Shown: positions 8,459-17,862, counted from the stretch's first letter. The stretch: DNA of 64,000 nt from Geobacter sp. UBA6151 (GCA_002423105.1 DIUT01000033.1:1-64000); one strand, 5' to 3'. Made by a program: numbers and translations. Notes: a model not told the origin generated them from the sequence alone.

Positions 8459-10969
8459 ATGAAAGCAGTCATTATGGCCGGAGGCTTCGGCACACGCATT
8501 CAGCCACTTACCGGCAGCATGCCCAAACCTATGATTCCGCTGTTTAACCGACCGATCATGCTGCATATCGTGGAACTTCTGAAGAAGCACGACATCACCG
8601 ATTTGGTAATGCTGCTCTATCATCAGCCGGGTATCATCAAAAAATTCTTCAGGGATGGCAGTGATTTCGGTGTCAAGATCACCTACGTCACCCCCTTGCA
8701 GGATATGGGGACTGCCGGCGCGGTTAAAGCGGCCGAGAAATACCTTGATGAGCGTTTTCTGGTGATATCCGGTGATCTGCTCACCGATTTCAACCTGAAA
8801 AAAGTCATCGATTTCCATGAAACAAACAAGGCCATGGCCACCATCACCCTTACCTCGGTCAAGGACCCGTTGCAGTTTGGTGTGGTCATTACGGACAAGG
8901 AAAAACGGATTACCCAGTTTTTGGAAAAGCCGGGCTGGGGTGAGGTCATTTCCGACACTATCAATACCGGTATCTACGTTCTGGAACCGCAAATATTTGA
9001 CTATATTCCGGCAGGAGAGAATTTTGACTTCTCCCAGGACCTCTTTCCGCTGATGCTGCAAAACAAGGATTCGTTGTTTGGGGTAACCGCCAAGGGTTAC
9101 TGGCGCGACATCGGTAACACCGATTCCTACCGCGATGCCCACCACGATATTTTCAAAGGTAAAGTCAACCTCAAGATTGATGAGGAAAAACAGGATTATG
9201 TGGGCAAGGATCTGCGCATCGGTGCCGATGTAACCCTGGAGGATGCCGCCGGAGTTGAGGGAACGGTGGTGATCGGTGACAACTCCCAAATCAGCCGTGA
9301 TGTCAAGATCAAGGATTCGGTGATTGGCCGTAACTGCACCATTGAAGCAGGGGTCAGGTTGAGCCGTTGCGTTATCTGGGACAACACGTATATCAAAAAG
9401 GGGGCCAAACTTACCGACAGCGTGCTCTGTACTAATGTCCGGGTTGGACAGGCAGCCGTACTGGAGGAGGGGGTGATTGTTGCCGACGAAACCTCCATTG
9501 GCGATGAAGCCCATATAAAGGCCGATGTCAAGATCTGGCCGCGCAAGGTGATTGAGGCCGGTTCCACGGTTACGGCAAACTTGATCTGGGGTGAAAAATG
9601 GAAGCGCTCACTTTTTGAGGGGGCGATTATCAAGGGGCTTTCCAATGTGGAGTTGACCCCTGAATTTGCTGCCAAGCTGGGTTGCGCCTACGGTACCATG
9701 CTGCCCAAGGGTAGCTATGTGCTGGGAGGACGGGACGCCAAGCGTTCGTCCCGGATGCTGAAGCGCTGCTTTGTGGGAGGATTGCTCTCCGCCGGGGTCA
9801 ATGTGCGGGATATGACCATGACCTGCCTGCCGATCATCCGTTACAAACTGAAAACCTTCGGCGAGGTGGGCGGCTTCCACTTCCGGCAGGCTGCCGACGA
9901 TCCGGCTGCCATGGAAATCATCTTCATGGATGGTGATGGTCTGGATTTCTCCAGCAACATGGCCAAAAATGCCGAGCGGATTTACTACAAGGAGAATTTC
10001 CGGCGCGCCCATCATACCGAACCGGGCGCAATCACCGATATTCCTCAGGCCGTGGACTTTTACCGGGAAGGTTTTCTGCGGGCACTTAATGTCGAACAGT
10101 GCCGCAAGGCGGCCTGGACTGTTGTGGTTGACTTTAATTTTGCCCCGGCCTGCCAGATATTGCCGATACTTTTGAATGAACTGGGCTGCAATGTGGTGTC
10201 TCTGAATGCCTACATCGATGAAGGGAAGGGGGCTGTTGCGCCCAAACCTAAAGAGGATGCGCTGCGGCAACTCTCCACCATTGTCGGTTCATTGGAGGCC
10301 CAGGCCGGTTTCTGGCTGGAGCCCAATGCCGAGGCAATAACCCTGGTTGACGAGACGGGTGCAATTCATGACGGTGTGGGCCTGCTGGCGCTGGTGACCG
10401 CGCTCAAGCTGAAAGGGGAAAAGCGTGGTGCCATAGCGGTGCCCGTGCAAGCGCCATCCACCATCGAACAGATGGCGCTCAAGAGAAAATGCTCCGTAAC
10501 CCGTACCAAGAGCAGTGACCGGGCCATGCTTGAAGCGGCCTCGTCATCGGAAGTGATTCTGGCCGGTACCATTGATGGCCGCTTTGCCTTCCCTGCCTTC
10601 CAGGCCGCTTTTGACGGTATGTTCACCATCGCCAAGCTGGTTGAACTGAGCTCTTCTCTGGGGCTTCCGCTTTCCAGGGCGCTTGCCGACGCGCCGACCC
10701 GCTCCTTTCTTGAAACCCGTGTTTCCTGCCCCTGGGAGATGAAGGGCGGCGTCATGCGTAAGATGAGTGAGGACAGCCTGGAAAAGGAAGCAACGTTTAT
10801 TGACGGCATCAAGGTGCAGTTCGGCAACGACTGGGCGCTGGTGCTGCCGGACCAGTACGGTTCCTTCGTGCATATTTTTGCCGAGGCCAATGACGATAAA
10901 ACAGCTGGCAAATTGCTGGACGAATATCAGAAAAAGGTGGAAGGCTGGAAGAAAGAACTGGAGTCCTGA
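8459..10969 (+). CDS. Mannose-1-phosphate guanylyltransferase fused to phosphomannomutase-like domain
   Basis: An 836-residue fusion. Residues 1-230 are a nucleotidyltransferase domain (AGGFGTR at 7-13, then PKPM) that should form GDP-mannose or a similar NDP-sugar. Residues ~250-370 are left-handed beta-helix hexapeptide repeats, and ~380-836 resemble the phosphohexomutase fold. In the mutase part the serine loop (normally TASHNP) reads FHFRQAADDP and the DGDGDR metal loop is not found, so mutase activity is doubtful. AGGAGG precedes the ATG. It sits ahead of the GH57 and GalT-like genes, suggesting a polysaccharide or storage-sugar role. Confidence 0.85.
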   Translation: MKAVIMAGGFGTRIQPLTGSMPKPMIPLFNRPIMLHIVELLKKHDITDLVMLLYHQPGIIKKFFRDGSDFGVKITYVTPLQDMGTAGAVKAAEKYLDERFLVISGDLLTDFNLKKVIDFHETNKAMATITLTSVKDPLQFGVVITDKEKRITQFLEKPGWGEVISDTINTGIYVLEPQIFDYIPAGENFDFSQDLFPLMLQNKDSLFGVTAKGYWRDIGNTDSYRDAHHDIFKGKVNLKIDEEKQDYVGKDLRIGADVTLEDAAGVEGTVVIGDNSQISRDVKIKDSVIGRNCTIEAGVRLSRCVIWDNTYIKKGAKLTDSVLCTNVRVGQAAVLEEGVIVADETSIGDEAHIKADVKIWPRKVIEAGSTVTANLIWGEKWKRSLFEGAIIKGLSNVELTPEFAAKLGCAYGTMLPKGSYVLGGRDAKRSSRMLKRCFVGGLLSAGVNVRDMTMTCLPIIRYKLKTFGEVGGFHFRQAADDPAAMEIIFMDGDGLDFSSNMAKNAERIYYKENFRRAHHTEPGAITDIPQAVDFYREGFLRALNVEQCRKAAWTVVVDFNFAPACQILPILLNELGCNVVSLNAYIDEGKGAVAPKPKEDALRQLSTIVGSLEAQAGFWLEPNAEAITLVDETGAIHDGVGLLALVTALKLKGEKRGAIAVPVQAPSTIEQMALKRKCSVTRTKSSDRAMLEAASSSEVILAGTIDGRFAFPAFQAAFDGMFTIAKLVELSSSLGLPLSRALADAPTRSFLETRVSCPWEMKGGVMRKMSEDSLEKEATFIDGIKVQFGNDWALVLPDQYGSFVHIFAEANDDKTAGKLLDEYQKKVEGWKKELES

Positions 10970-10974
10970 TCCCC

Positions 10975-13164
10975 ATGTCCGCGCCCTTAAGCGTCATCTT
11001 CATCTGGCACATGCACCAGCCTTATTACAAGGACCCGGTGAAGAACGAGTACGTCCTGCCCTGGACGTATCTCCATGCCATCAAGGACTACTTCGACATG
11101 CCGGCCATCGTGGAAGACACGCCGGGGGCGCGGGCGGTGTTCAATCTGGTGCCGTCGCTGGTGGAACAGCTGCTTGATTACGCGGCAGGTACGGCGGTGG
11201 ACCCGTTTCTGATCAAAGGGCAGATGAATCCTGCGGATATGACGCAGGATGACCGGGTCTTCCTGCTGGAAAACTTCTTTTCCGCCAACCGGCAGCAGAT
11301 GATCGAACCCCACCGGCGCTATCTGGAACTGTTGTACATGGCCGGTGAAGGCAGGGCGGGAAGCGCCAGGGAGCGGGCGCGGCACTTCAGTAACCAGGAT
11401 TTGCAGGATTTGCAAGTCTGCTTCTTCCTGGCCTGGACCGGCGAGGCGGCACGGCGGCGCTTCCCGGAGTTCCGGGAGTTGCTGGCCAAGGGCAGCAACT
11501 ACACCGCCGAGGATCGCGAACTGTTGTTTGCTACGCAGGCACGGCTGTTGAAACAGATCATCCCCCTCTATAAAAAGCTGCACGAGTCCGGGCAGATTGA
11601 GTTGTCGGTGACGCCGTACTACCATCCGATCCTGCCCCTGCTCTGTGACACCCAGATTGCACGGGAAGCCATGCCGCGGGTCAACCTCCCCCAGGAGCGG
11701 TTCCGGCACCCTGCGGATGCCAGGGCACAGATCAAGCGCGGACTTGCCTATTTCAAAGAGGTTTTCGGGGTTGAGCCGAAAGGAATGTGGCCTTCGGAAG
11801 GGTCGGTAAGCGACGAGGCCCTGGCGATTATCGCCGAGTGCGGGTTGCAGTGGGTGGCAACTGACGAAGAGGTGCTGGCCCACTCCCTTGAAGGAGGACT
11901 GGGCCACCACAAGCAGCAGTTGTACCGTCCCTGGACCTTTGCCGCGCCTGGTGGCGATCTGGGAATTTTTTTCCGGGATCATCAACTGTCGGACCTGATC
12001 GGTTTTACTTACAGCCAGTGGGACGCGCTGCGGGCCATGGCCGATTTTACCGGTCGACTGCGGCAGGTGCGTCAGCACGGGGGAGGCGGCGAGTGCGTGG
12101 TGCCGGTGATTCTGGATGGGGAAAACGCCTGGGAATATTATCCCGGCAATGCCTATGAATTCCTCTCCAAGCTGTATGCCGGCATTGCCGGAGCGCAGGA
12201 TATGCGCCTGATCACCTGTAGCGAAGCATTGCAACAAACCTCCCATGCCGGACGGCTGCACCGGATTCACCCCGGTTCCTGGATTAACGCCAATTACGGT
12301 ATCTGGATCGGTCATCCTGAAGAAAATCTGGCCTGGGACCTGTTGGCCCGCGCCCGTCAGACCCTTGAACAGCGCCATCCCCAGGCTGCGGAGTTATTGG
12401 CCGGTGCCGGAGAGGCTGGCAATGAACAGGCCCGGCTGCTCTGCACGTCGCTCTACGCAGCCGAGGGCAGCGACTGGTTCTGGTGGTTCGGTGATGACCA
12501 TTTTTCACCGCACAGCGACCGCTTCGACTACCTGTTCCGGCGTCATCTCACCAACCTGTACAACGTGCTGGGGGTTGATCCTCCCCGGGAGCTGCTGGAG
12601 CCGATCAAGAAAAAAAGCCCTGCTGGACTGGTGCGGGAGCCTGCCGGATTCATCGAGCCGGATATCAATGGCAGAGTCGGCGACTACTTCGAATGGCTGG
12701 CTGCCGGACTGTTCGACCTGACCCGTCAAGGATCGGCCATGCATTCGTCGGATCGAATGCTGCAAGGATTTTACTGGGGATATAATCGCGAATTCCTCTA
12801 TTGCAGGATCGACGGCATTCAGGAACTGGGCCGTCTGTTGAAGGAAATGGATATCCTGGCTCTGCACCTGATTTCCGACCGGGAGTACCGCTTGCCGATG
12901 CAGCGGGGCGGCAGGGAAGGACTGTTGCTGGCAAAAGAGTCGGGAAACTGGGTGCCCACCAATATCTGCTGTCGTTGGGCAATTGAGCGTACGGCAGAGC
13001 TTGCCTTACCCCTTGCCGGTTTGAATCTCATACCGGGGGTCAAATTGTTTGTCAGTATCACCCTGACCAGGGACAACGAGGAAATAGGCCGTTGGCCCAG
13101 TGATGCGCCACTGATGCTCAATTATGAAGGGGCTGATCTTGAAGCAAATGATTGGCTCATTTAA
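10975..13164 (+). CDS. Glycoside hydrolase family 57 protein (amylase/4-alpha-glucanotransferase-like)
   Basis: A 729-residue GH57 protein. The conserved regions appear in order: HMHQPY at the N-terminus, ELSVTPYYHPILPL, GMWPSEGSVS with the expected nucleophile Glu, and VILDGENAWE with the expected acid/base Asp. The C-terminal ~250 residues look like the usual accessory domain. GH57 enzymes cut or rearrange alpha-glucans inside the cell; the exact specificity cannot be called. It starts 6 bases after the GDP-mannose gene and precedes the GalT-like gene. Confidence 0.88.
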   Translation: MSAPLSVIFIWHMHQPYYKDPVKNEYVLPWTYLHAIKDYFDMPAIVEDTPGARAVFNLVPSLVEQLLDYAAGTAVDPFLIKGQMNPADMTQDDRVFLLENFFSANRQQMIEPHRRYLELLYMAGEGRAGSARERARHFSNQDLQDLQVCFFLAWTGEAARRRFPEFRELLAKGSNYTAEDRELLFATQARLLKQIIPLYKKLHESGQIELSVTPYYHPILPLLCDTQIAREAMPRVNLPQERFRHPADARAQIKRGLAYFKEVFGVEPKGMWPSEGSVSDEALAIIAECGLQWVATDEEVLAHSLEGGLGHHKQQLYRPWTFAAPGGDLGIFFRDHQLSDLIGFTYSQWDALRAMADFTGRLRQVRQHGGGGECVVPVILDGENAWEYYPGNAYEFLSKLYAGIAGAQDMRLITCSEALQQTSHAGRLHRIHPGSWINANYGIWIGHPEENLAWDLLARARQTLEQRHPQAAELLAGAGEAGNEQARLLCTSLYAAEGSDWFWWFGDDHFSPHSDRFDYLFRRHLTNLYNVLGVDPPRELLEPIKKKSPAGLVREPAGFIEPDINGRVGDYFEWLAAGLFDLTRQGSAMHSSDRMLQGFYWGYNREFLYCRIDGIQELGRLLKEMDILALHLISDREYRLPMQRGGREGLLLAKESGNWVPTNICCRWAIERTAELALPLAGLNLIPGVKLFVSITLTRDNEEIGRWPSDAPLMLNYEGADLEANDWLI

Positions 13165-13198
13165 CCCTGTGGGCGGGTTGCAATTTTGAGGAGACTGT

Positions 13199-14227
13199 AT
13201 GTCTGAACTACGCTGGGATCCCTTAAAGCTGTACTGGGTCATCATAGCCACGGAACGGGGACGGCGTCCGCGAGACTTTCATGTGGAGCCTGTTCCGCTG
13301 CCGTCCACTGCCTGCCCCTTCTGTTATGGCAATGAGGATAAGACGCCGCCGGAGATTTTTGCCATCCGGCCCAGCGGTCTGCCCAATGCCCCAAACTGGA
13401 AGGTGCGGGTAATTCCCAACAAGTACCCGGCGTTGCGGGTGGAAGGTGAGCTGGAAAACCGCGGATATGGGCCTTATGATGTGATGAACGGCATCGGTGC
13501 CCACGAGGTGATCATCGAGACACCGGATCACGACTTGTCGCTGGCTGATCTGCCACCGGATGACATAACCGATGTCCTGATCGCCTGGCGTACCCGCATA
13601 CTGGATCTGCGGCGGGATTTCCGCTTTCGCTACATGATTCTCTTTAAAAACCATGGCGCACGGGCTGGAGCTTCCCTGGCCCACTCCCACAGCCAGTTGA
13701 TTGCTGTGCCGCTGCTGCCGCCGGTAGCGGCAACCGAGCTCAAGGTGTGCAGAAATCATTACGCTGCCAAGGAGCGCTGCCTGTTCTGTGATCTGCTGGC
13801 CTTTGAACTGAAAGAAGGAACCAGGGTGGTCCGCGAATTTTCCAACTTCGTCACCCTGGCCCCCTATGCTGCCAGCTTCCCCTTTGAGTTGCGCCTGTAT
13901 CCGAAACGCCATGCCCATGACTTCGCCCTGATGAATGACGCCCAATTGGCCGAACTTGCGGTGGCGCTGAAGGATATGTTGATGCGGATCAAGGTGGTGC
14001 TGAAAGATGCCCCCTACAATTTCATCCTGCACACCTGCCCTCCCATGCACCGCCGTCCCGGTAAACCAACGCTCTGGAGCTCGCTGGAATACGATTATCA
14101 CTGGCACATCGAACTGGTGCCGCGCCTTACCTCAATTGCCGGCTTTGAATGGGGCACCGGCTTTTTTATCAATCCCACCTCGCCGGAAGACGCGGCCCGG
14201 TTTTTGCGGGAAGCCGTTGTTTCGTGA
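13199..14227 (+). CDS. galT: Galactose-1-phosphate uridylyltransferase family protein
   Basis: A 342-residue HIT-superfamily nucleotidyltransferase. CPFC (39-42) supplies two zinc-site cysteines, and the HxHxQ active-site motif is H162-S-H164-S-Q166. A second histidine motif, HWHIELVP, lies near the C-terminus. Members move UMP between UDP-glucose and hexose-1-phosphates, and some relatives are ADP-glucose phosphorylases. Its place after a GH57 alpha-glucan enzyme makes a glucan-linked role as likely as the Leloir pathway. GAGGAG stands before the ATG. Confidence 0.82.
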   Translation: MSELRWDPLKLYWVIIATERGRRPRDFHVEPVPLPSTACPFCYGNEDKTPPEIFAIRPSGLPNAPNWKVRVIPNKYPALRVEGELENRGYGPYDVMNGIGAHEVIIETPDHDLSLADLPPDDITDVLIAWRTRILDLRRDFRFRYMILFKNHGARAGASLAHSHSQLIAVPLLPPVAATELKVCRNHYAAKERCLFCDLLAFELKEGTRVVREFSNFVTLAPYAASFPFELRLYPKRHAHDFALMNDAQLAELAVALKDMLMRIKVVLKDAPYNFILHTCPPMHRRPGKPTLWSSLEYDYHWHIELVPRLTSIAGFEWGTGFFINPTSPEDAARFLREAVVS

Positions 14228-15087
14228 TCCGCCCAGGACTGCAACAAACCCTGGACAACCTGTACGCAGGCCGCTCACAACACCATCTGGCCAACGATCC
14301 GCTTTCTTTCTGTCATCGCTTTAACGATCCTGCCGACCAGGAAATCGCGGCCCTGATCGCCTCCTGCTTCGCCTATGGCGCGGTCAGCGTCATCAAAGGC
14401 AGCCTGGAAAAAATCTTCCGAGAGATAGGCCCGTCGCCCCGCCGCTATGTGGAGCAGTTCGATCCGCAGCAGGGTCTCGCGCTTTTTTCAAGCTTCAAAC
14501 ACCGCTTCAACAACGGTCGCGATCTGGCGGCTCTGTTCTGGGCCATGCAACGGATGATCGTTGAAGCCGACAGTATTGAGACGTTTTTTCTGCGTTTTCA
14601 CGAATCATCCGCACCAACGGTGGAAAAAGGGCTGACCGGTTTTGCCGCTGCCATCCTGGCCTTTGATTATGCTCCGGTTTTTGGAGCCGGAGGGCTGCCG
14701 GAAAAAGCGTCGTTTCGCTTTCTGTTTCCCTCTCCGGCGGCAGGCAGCGCCTGCAAACGGCTGTGTATGTTCCTGCGCTGGCTGGTTCGTCCCGCTGACG
14801 GCATTGATCTGGGGCTCTGGCAGAAGGTGCGTCCTGATCAGCTGATTATCCCGGTGGATCGGCATATCGAGCGGATCGGCCAGCTCCTTGGGCTGACCGG
14901 ACGCCGGATTCCCGACTGGCGCATGGCCTGCGAACTGACGGCATCGCTTCGTAAATTTGATCCGGACGATCCGGTGAAATATGATTTTGCGCTCTGTCAT
15001 CTGGGCATATCGGAGGGATGCAACGGCCTTAGCAAACCTGCCTGTGCCTCCTGCATGGTTCAGGGATACTGTGCCGCAGACAACTGA
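14224..15087 (+). CDS. TIGR02757/DUF2400 family protein with EndoIII-like iron-sulfur motif
   Basis: About 287 residues from a GTG at 14224 that overlaps the galT stop (GTGA), the natural coupled start. It matches the DUF2400 family (N-terminal DPLSFCHRFNDPADQEI, later VDRHIERIGQLLGL). The C-terminus has C-x7-C-x2-C-x5-C, close to the [4Fe-4S] loop of endonuclease III type DNA glycosylases. Members have no agreed function; a DNA-related role is inference from the cluster motif and helical fold. Confidence 0.8.
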   Translation: MIRPGLQQTLDNLYAGRSQHHLANDPLSFCHRFNDPADQEIAALIASCFAYGAVSVIKGSLEKIFREIGPSPRRYVEQFDPQQGLALFSSFKHRFNNGRDLAALFWAMQRMIVEADSIETFFLRFHESSAPTVEKGLTGFAAAILAFDYAPVFGAGGLPEKASFRFLFPSPAAGSACKRLCMFLRWLVRPADGIDLGLWQKVRPDQLIIPVDRHIERIGQLLGLTGRRIPDWRMACELTASLRKFDPDDPVKYDFALCHLGISEGCNGLSKPACASCMVQGYCAADN

Positions 15088-15170
15088 ATTGACAGCATAG
15101 GGACTTTCTGATACAAAATCGCAGGTTTGCACGGATCAACAGGCAGGCACTACCCGAGCGGGAGTTGACG

Positions 15171-16442
15171 ATGATCGTTCAATGTGAACAATGCCGGACA
15201 AAATTCAGGCTTGATGACGGGAAGGTATCTGACCGTGGCGTCAAGGTCCGTTGTGCAAAGTGCCGTCATGTTTTCACTGTGCGCAAGCCGGAAATTGCGC
15301 TGCAATCTGCTGCAATGCCGGAATCTGTTGCAGCGACCGCGGAGATGCCGGCGGTTGATGATGTCTGGGCTCCTGCTCTGGAAGCAGCCGATGCAACCGT
15401 GCGGATGACCACAGCTCCTGCACCGGAGCCGGTGCAGGAGGATGATCTGCGTGAACCGGGGATGGTCTTTGATTTTGGCGCCCCCCCGCTTGACAGCGCG
15501 GTTTCCGCTGCTGACGCTTTTGATCCCGGCCAGACCGACGCCGCGGCAGGCGGCGATGTTGATTTCGCTGATCTTTCCTTTACGGCTGAATCTGCTGCAA
15601 TTCCGGCAGCGGTATCTGACGTTGGTGAGATGACCATGGTCATGCCTCCCCAAAAGCAGGATACGGATATTTCAGCAGTATTTGCTACAGCTCCGCCAGT
15701 TGCCGAGGACAACTTCAATCTTGGCGATATTGATTTCGGAACAGGGACGCCTGCCGCCCCCGAGAGACAACCTGATGCCGTTGCTGAAACTCCGACGCCG
15801 GAAGCAGCCGTACCTTCTGCTCCGCCTGTCCCTGACATATCTTTTGATGCTCCTGAGCTAAAGGAGGAGCAGCAGGAAGCGCCACCGCTTTCCATCTCCT
15901 CGCGCCACCGCCAGAGTCCGCTCCTGTCAATTCTGGTGACCATCCTTGGTGTACTGGTTCTTGGCGTAGCCGGATTTACGGTCTATAACCATTTGAGCGA
16001 CGATCCTGGCGCCTTCAAGCTGTTTGAAAAACCGCGTGTTCCGGTTGAAGAGGGCAGGATTACGGTGCGTAAGATCAGCGCCACCTATCTTGAGCAGGCT
16101 GTTGCCGGTGAACTGCTGGTGATCAGCGGTGAGGCGGTCAATAATTTCACCAAAACCCGTGCAGCCTTGCAACTGAAAGGCATGGTCTTCGGCGGCGATG
16201 GCGGCGTGCTGATCAGCAAGGTTGCCTACGCCGGTAATACGCTGACCCATGAGCAGTTGCTCACCATGCCGCTGGACAAGATTGAGGCGGCCATGAACAA
16301 CCAGTTCGGTGACTCGCTGATCAACCTTGAGGTGCAACCGGGTAAAGCCATCCCCTTTATCATCGTGATTGTCAATCCGCCCAAGGAAGGCCGCGAGTTC
16401 GGGGTTGAGGCGGCCGGTTCCACCGTGGCCGCCAGCAAATAG
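15171..16442 (+). CDS. Zinc-ribbon (MJ0042) / DUF3426 membrane protein
   Basis: About 423 residues from the ATG at 15171, six bases after GGAG. The N-terminus is a zinc ribbon (CEQCRTKF...CAKCRHVF). A long acidic, Ala/Pro/Asp-rich low-complexity linker follows (~50-240), then one transmembrane helix near 252-275 (LVTILGVLVLGVAGFTV) and a C-terminal DUF3426 domain predicted outside the membrane. This order is standard for the family, found in many proteobacteria with unknown function. A TTG six bases earlier is in frame but unlikely. Confidence 0.82.
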   Translation: MIVQCEQCRTKFRLDDGKVSDRGVKVRCAKCRHVFTVRKPEIALQSAAMPESVAATAEMPAVDDVWAPALEAADATVRMTTAPAPEPVQEDDLREPGMVFDFGAPPLDSAVSAADAFDPGQTDAAAGGDVDFADLSFTAESAAIPAAVSDVGEMTMVMPPQKQDTDISAVFATAPPVAEDNFNLGDIDFGTGTPAAPERQPDAVAETPTPEAAVPSAPPVPDISFDAPELKEEQQEAPPLSISSRHRQSPLLSILVTILGVLVLGVAGFTVYNHLSDDPGAFKLFEKPRVPVEEGRITVRKISATYLEQAVAGELLVISGEAVNNFTKTRAALQLKGMVFGGDGGVLISKVAYAGNTLTHEQLLTMPLDKIEAAMNNQFGDSLINLEVQPGKAIPFIIVIVNPPKEGREFGVEAAGSTVAASK

Positions 16443-16460
16443 CCAGTTGCAGCAGGTACG

Positions 16461-16502
16461 TAAAAAGGGCTGCCCTCTGTTGTGGGGCAGCCCTATTGTT
16501 TG
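16461..16502. terminator. Bidirectional rho-independent terminator
   Basis: Arms AGGGCTGCCC (16466-16475) and GGGCAGCCCT (16485-16494) form a 10-bp perfect stem, flanked by TAAAAA on the left and ATTGTTT on the right. It lies between the convergent DUF3426 and FKBP genes and can serve both. Confidence 0.8.
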
Positions 16503-16524
16503 GTGGCCCATGAGACTCGCCACG

Positions 16525-16560
16525 GATTGGGCGACCACAAGGGATCGCCCCTACGTTTTT
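16525..16560. repeat. Short palindromic intergenic repeat
   Basis: GGGCGA (16529-16534) pairs with TCGCCC (16545-16550) and is followed by CTACGTTTTT. A related element with GTAGGGGCGGAT...TTCGCCC occurs near 59513-59535, so this is a dispersed repeat type. On the + strand the T-run could also let it act as a weak terminator. Confidence 0.5.
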
Positions 16561-16564
16561 AGGT

Positions 16565-17059
16565 TTACGCTACAATTTCCACCAGTTTGATATCGAAGGC
16601 CAAATCGCGTCCGGCCAGCGGATGGTTGGCGTCCAGGGTAACGGTGGTCTCGGTTACCTCGGTGATCAGCACCGGCATTGAGGAGCCATCCTGCAAGACC
16701 ACTTCCAACTGCTGGCCCTCAATCGGCTCAATGTCGCTCCCCATTTCCGAACGTTCAATGACCGCTACCATCTGCTCGTGGTGGGGGCCGTAGGCCTCAT
16801 CGGCAGGAATTTTCACATTGACGCTTTCTCCCACCGACAGTCCAATAACCGCATTTTCAAAGCCGGGGATCACGTTTCCTTCGCCGATGACAAACTCAAG
16901 GGGTTCTGAGCCGCAATCAGCTGTGGAACTGCATCCGGAACTGCTGCAGCCGCAGCCTCCGGCTTGCTCGGTCGTTTCTGATGAATCAAAGACCGTTCCG
17001 TCTTCAAGGGTGCCGGTATAATGTACCCGGACAGTATTGCCCTGTTGTGCCTGTGCCAT
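16565..17059 (-). CDS. FKBP-type peptidyl-prolyl isomerase, SlyD-like, with Cys-rich insert
   Basis: A 164-residue cytosolic isomerase/chaperone. The FKBP core (VRVHYTGTLEDGTVFDSS, then EFVIGEGNVIPGFENAVIGL) and a SlyD-type insert-in-flap domain after DEAYGPHH are clear. Unlike ordinary members it carries a Gly/Ser/Cys insert at residues 32-52, with cysteines 36, 38, 43 and 49, right after the first strands. SlyD proteins bind nickel through a C-terminal His tail, which is lacking here; the new cysteines may take that role (inference). Confidence 0.88.
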   Translation of the reverse strand: MAQAQQGNTVRVHYTGTLEDGTVFDSSETTEQAGGCGCSSSGCSSTADCGSEPLEFVIGEGNVIPGFENAVIGLSVGESVNVKIPADEAYGPHHEQMVAVIERSEMGSDIEPIEGQQLEVVLQDGSSMPVLITEVTETTVTLDANHPLAGRDLAFDIKLVEIVA

Positions 17060-17112
17060 AGATCATGTCCTTTCACGACAAAATACCCCCGCCTTTCACG
17101 ACGGGGGAATGA

Positions 17113-17418
17113 TTAGAAAACTTCCAGCAGCGCTGCGACTGTCGCTGCTGTCCCTCCCGCAACTCGCAATCGTTTGTGGCGGGAGGCTTCACCGGAGACG
17201 ATGGTGACAGCTGATTTTGGTACTTTGAACAACTTGGAGAAAAACGAGCGGCACTCTTCATTGGCGGCGCCATCAACCGGCGGAGCGGCAAGCCGCAGTT
17301 TCAATGCTCCATCGTGTATCCCGCAGATCTGGCTTTTAGATGCTCTGGGTTGCACATAAATCCGCAGCAGCAGGGCATCATCCTCCTGCTGCCAGGGAAG
17401 CTGCTCAGGATTGGCCAT
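17113..17418 (-). CDS. DUF167 (YggU) family protein
   Basis: A 101-residue small protein with the DUF167 pattern: RIYVQPRASKSQICG at the N-terminus and APPVDGAANEE in the middle. Function of the family is unknown. Its start overlaps the end of divIVA by 14 bases, and it follows YggT and DivIVA in the arrangement common across bacteria (YggT-DivIVA-YggU). Confidence 0.88.
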   Translation of the reverse strand: MANPEQLPWQQEDDALLLRIYVQPRASKSQICGIHDGALKLRLAAPPVDGAANEECRSFFSKLFKVPKSAVTIVSGEASRHKRLRVAGGTAATVAALLEVF

Positions 17419-17860
17419 TGTTGCTGCTAATCATCCGTGCATAGTTATCCAGAAGGGCTTTCAGTTCGGTCTCGAACTGAACCCGCTGCCGACGTATTTC
17501 CTGAACCCTGGTTTGCAACTCCGCCACCTGCCGTTCTGCATCATCCACCAGACGGCGGGCCTGCAATTGGGCCTCGGCGACGATCAGCTCTGACTCCTTC
17601 TGGGCATTGGCTTTCATCTCTTCCGTAATCCGCTGGGCGGCCAGCATGGTTTCCCGCAGATCCTTTTCCCGGCCGGTCATCTCATCCAGTTCGCGAGCCT
17701 GGCGGTTCGCCTGCTCCTTCAGTTCGCCATTTTCACGAATCAGCCCTTCCATCTCCTGGGCTACTGCCTGGAGGAAGGCGTCTACATCATTGGGATCAAG
17801 GCCGCCCAGCATCTTGCCTTTAAACTGCTGCTGCTGAATGTCAAGTGGTGTGATCTTCAT
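17405..17860 (-). CDS. DivIVA-domain protein
   Basis: A 151-residue protein that is almost wholly coiled coil. The N-terminal DivIVA signature (ITPLDIQQQQFKGKMLGG, then DPNDVDAFLQAV) is the membrane-curvature binding part; residues 30-145 are heptad rich. In Gram-positives DivIVA marks poles and septa; the role in Geobacter-like bacteria is less clear. It starts two bases after the yggT stop. Confidence 0.88.
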   Translation of the reverse strand: MKITPLDIQQQQFKGKMLGGLDPNDVDAFLQAVAQEMEGLIRENGELKEQANRQARELDEMTGREKDLRETMLAAQRITEEMKANAQKESELIVAEAQLQARRLVDDAERQVAELQTRVQEIRRQRVQFETELKALLDNYARMISSNNGQS

Positions 17861-17862
17861 CG

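Noticed and set aside
10987..12378. Minus-strand ORF of 463 codons
   Set aside because: Shadow of the GH57 gene; no recognisable protein motif and no ribosome site.
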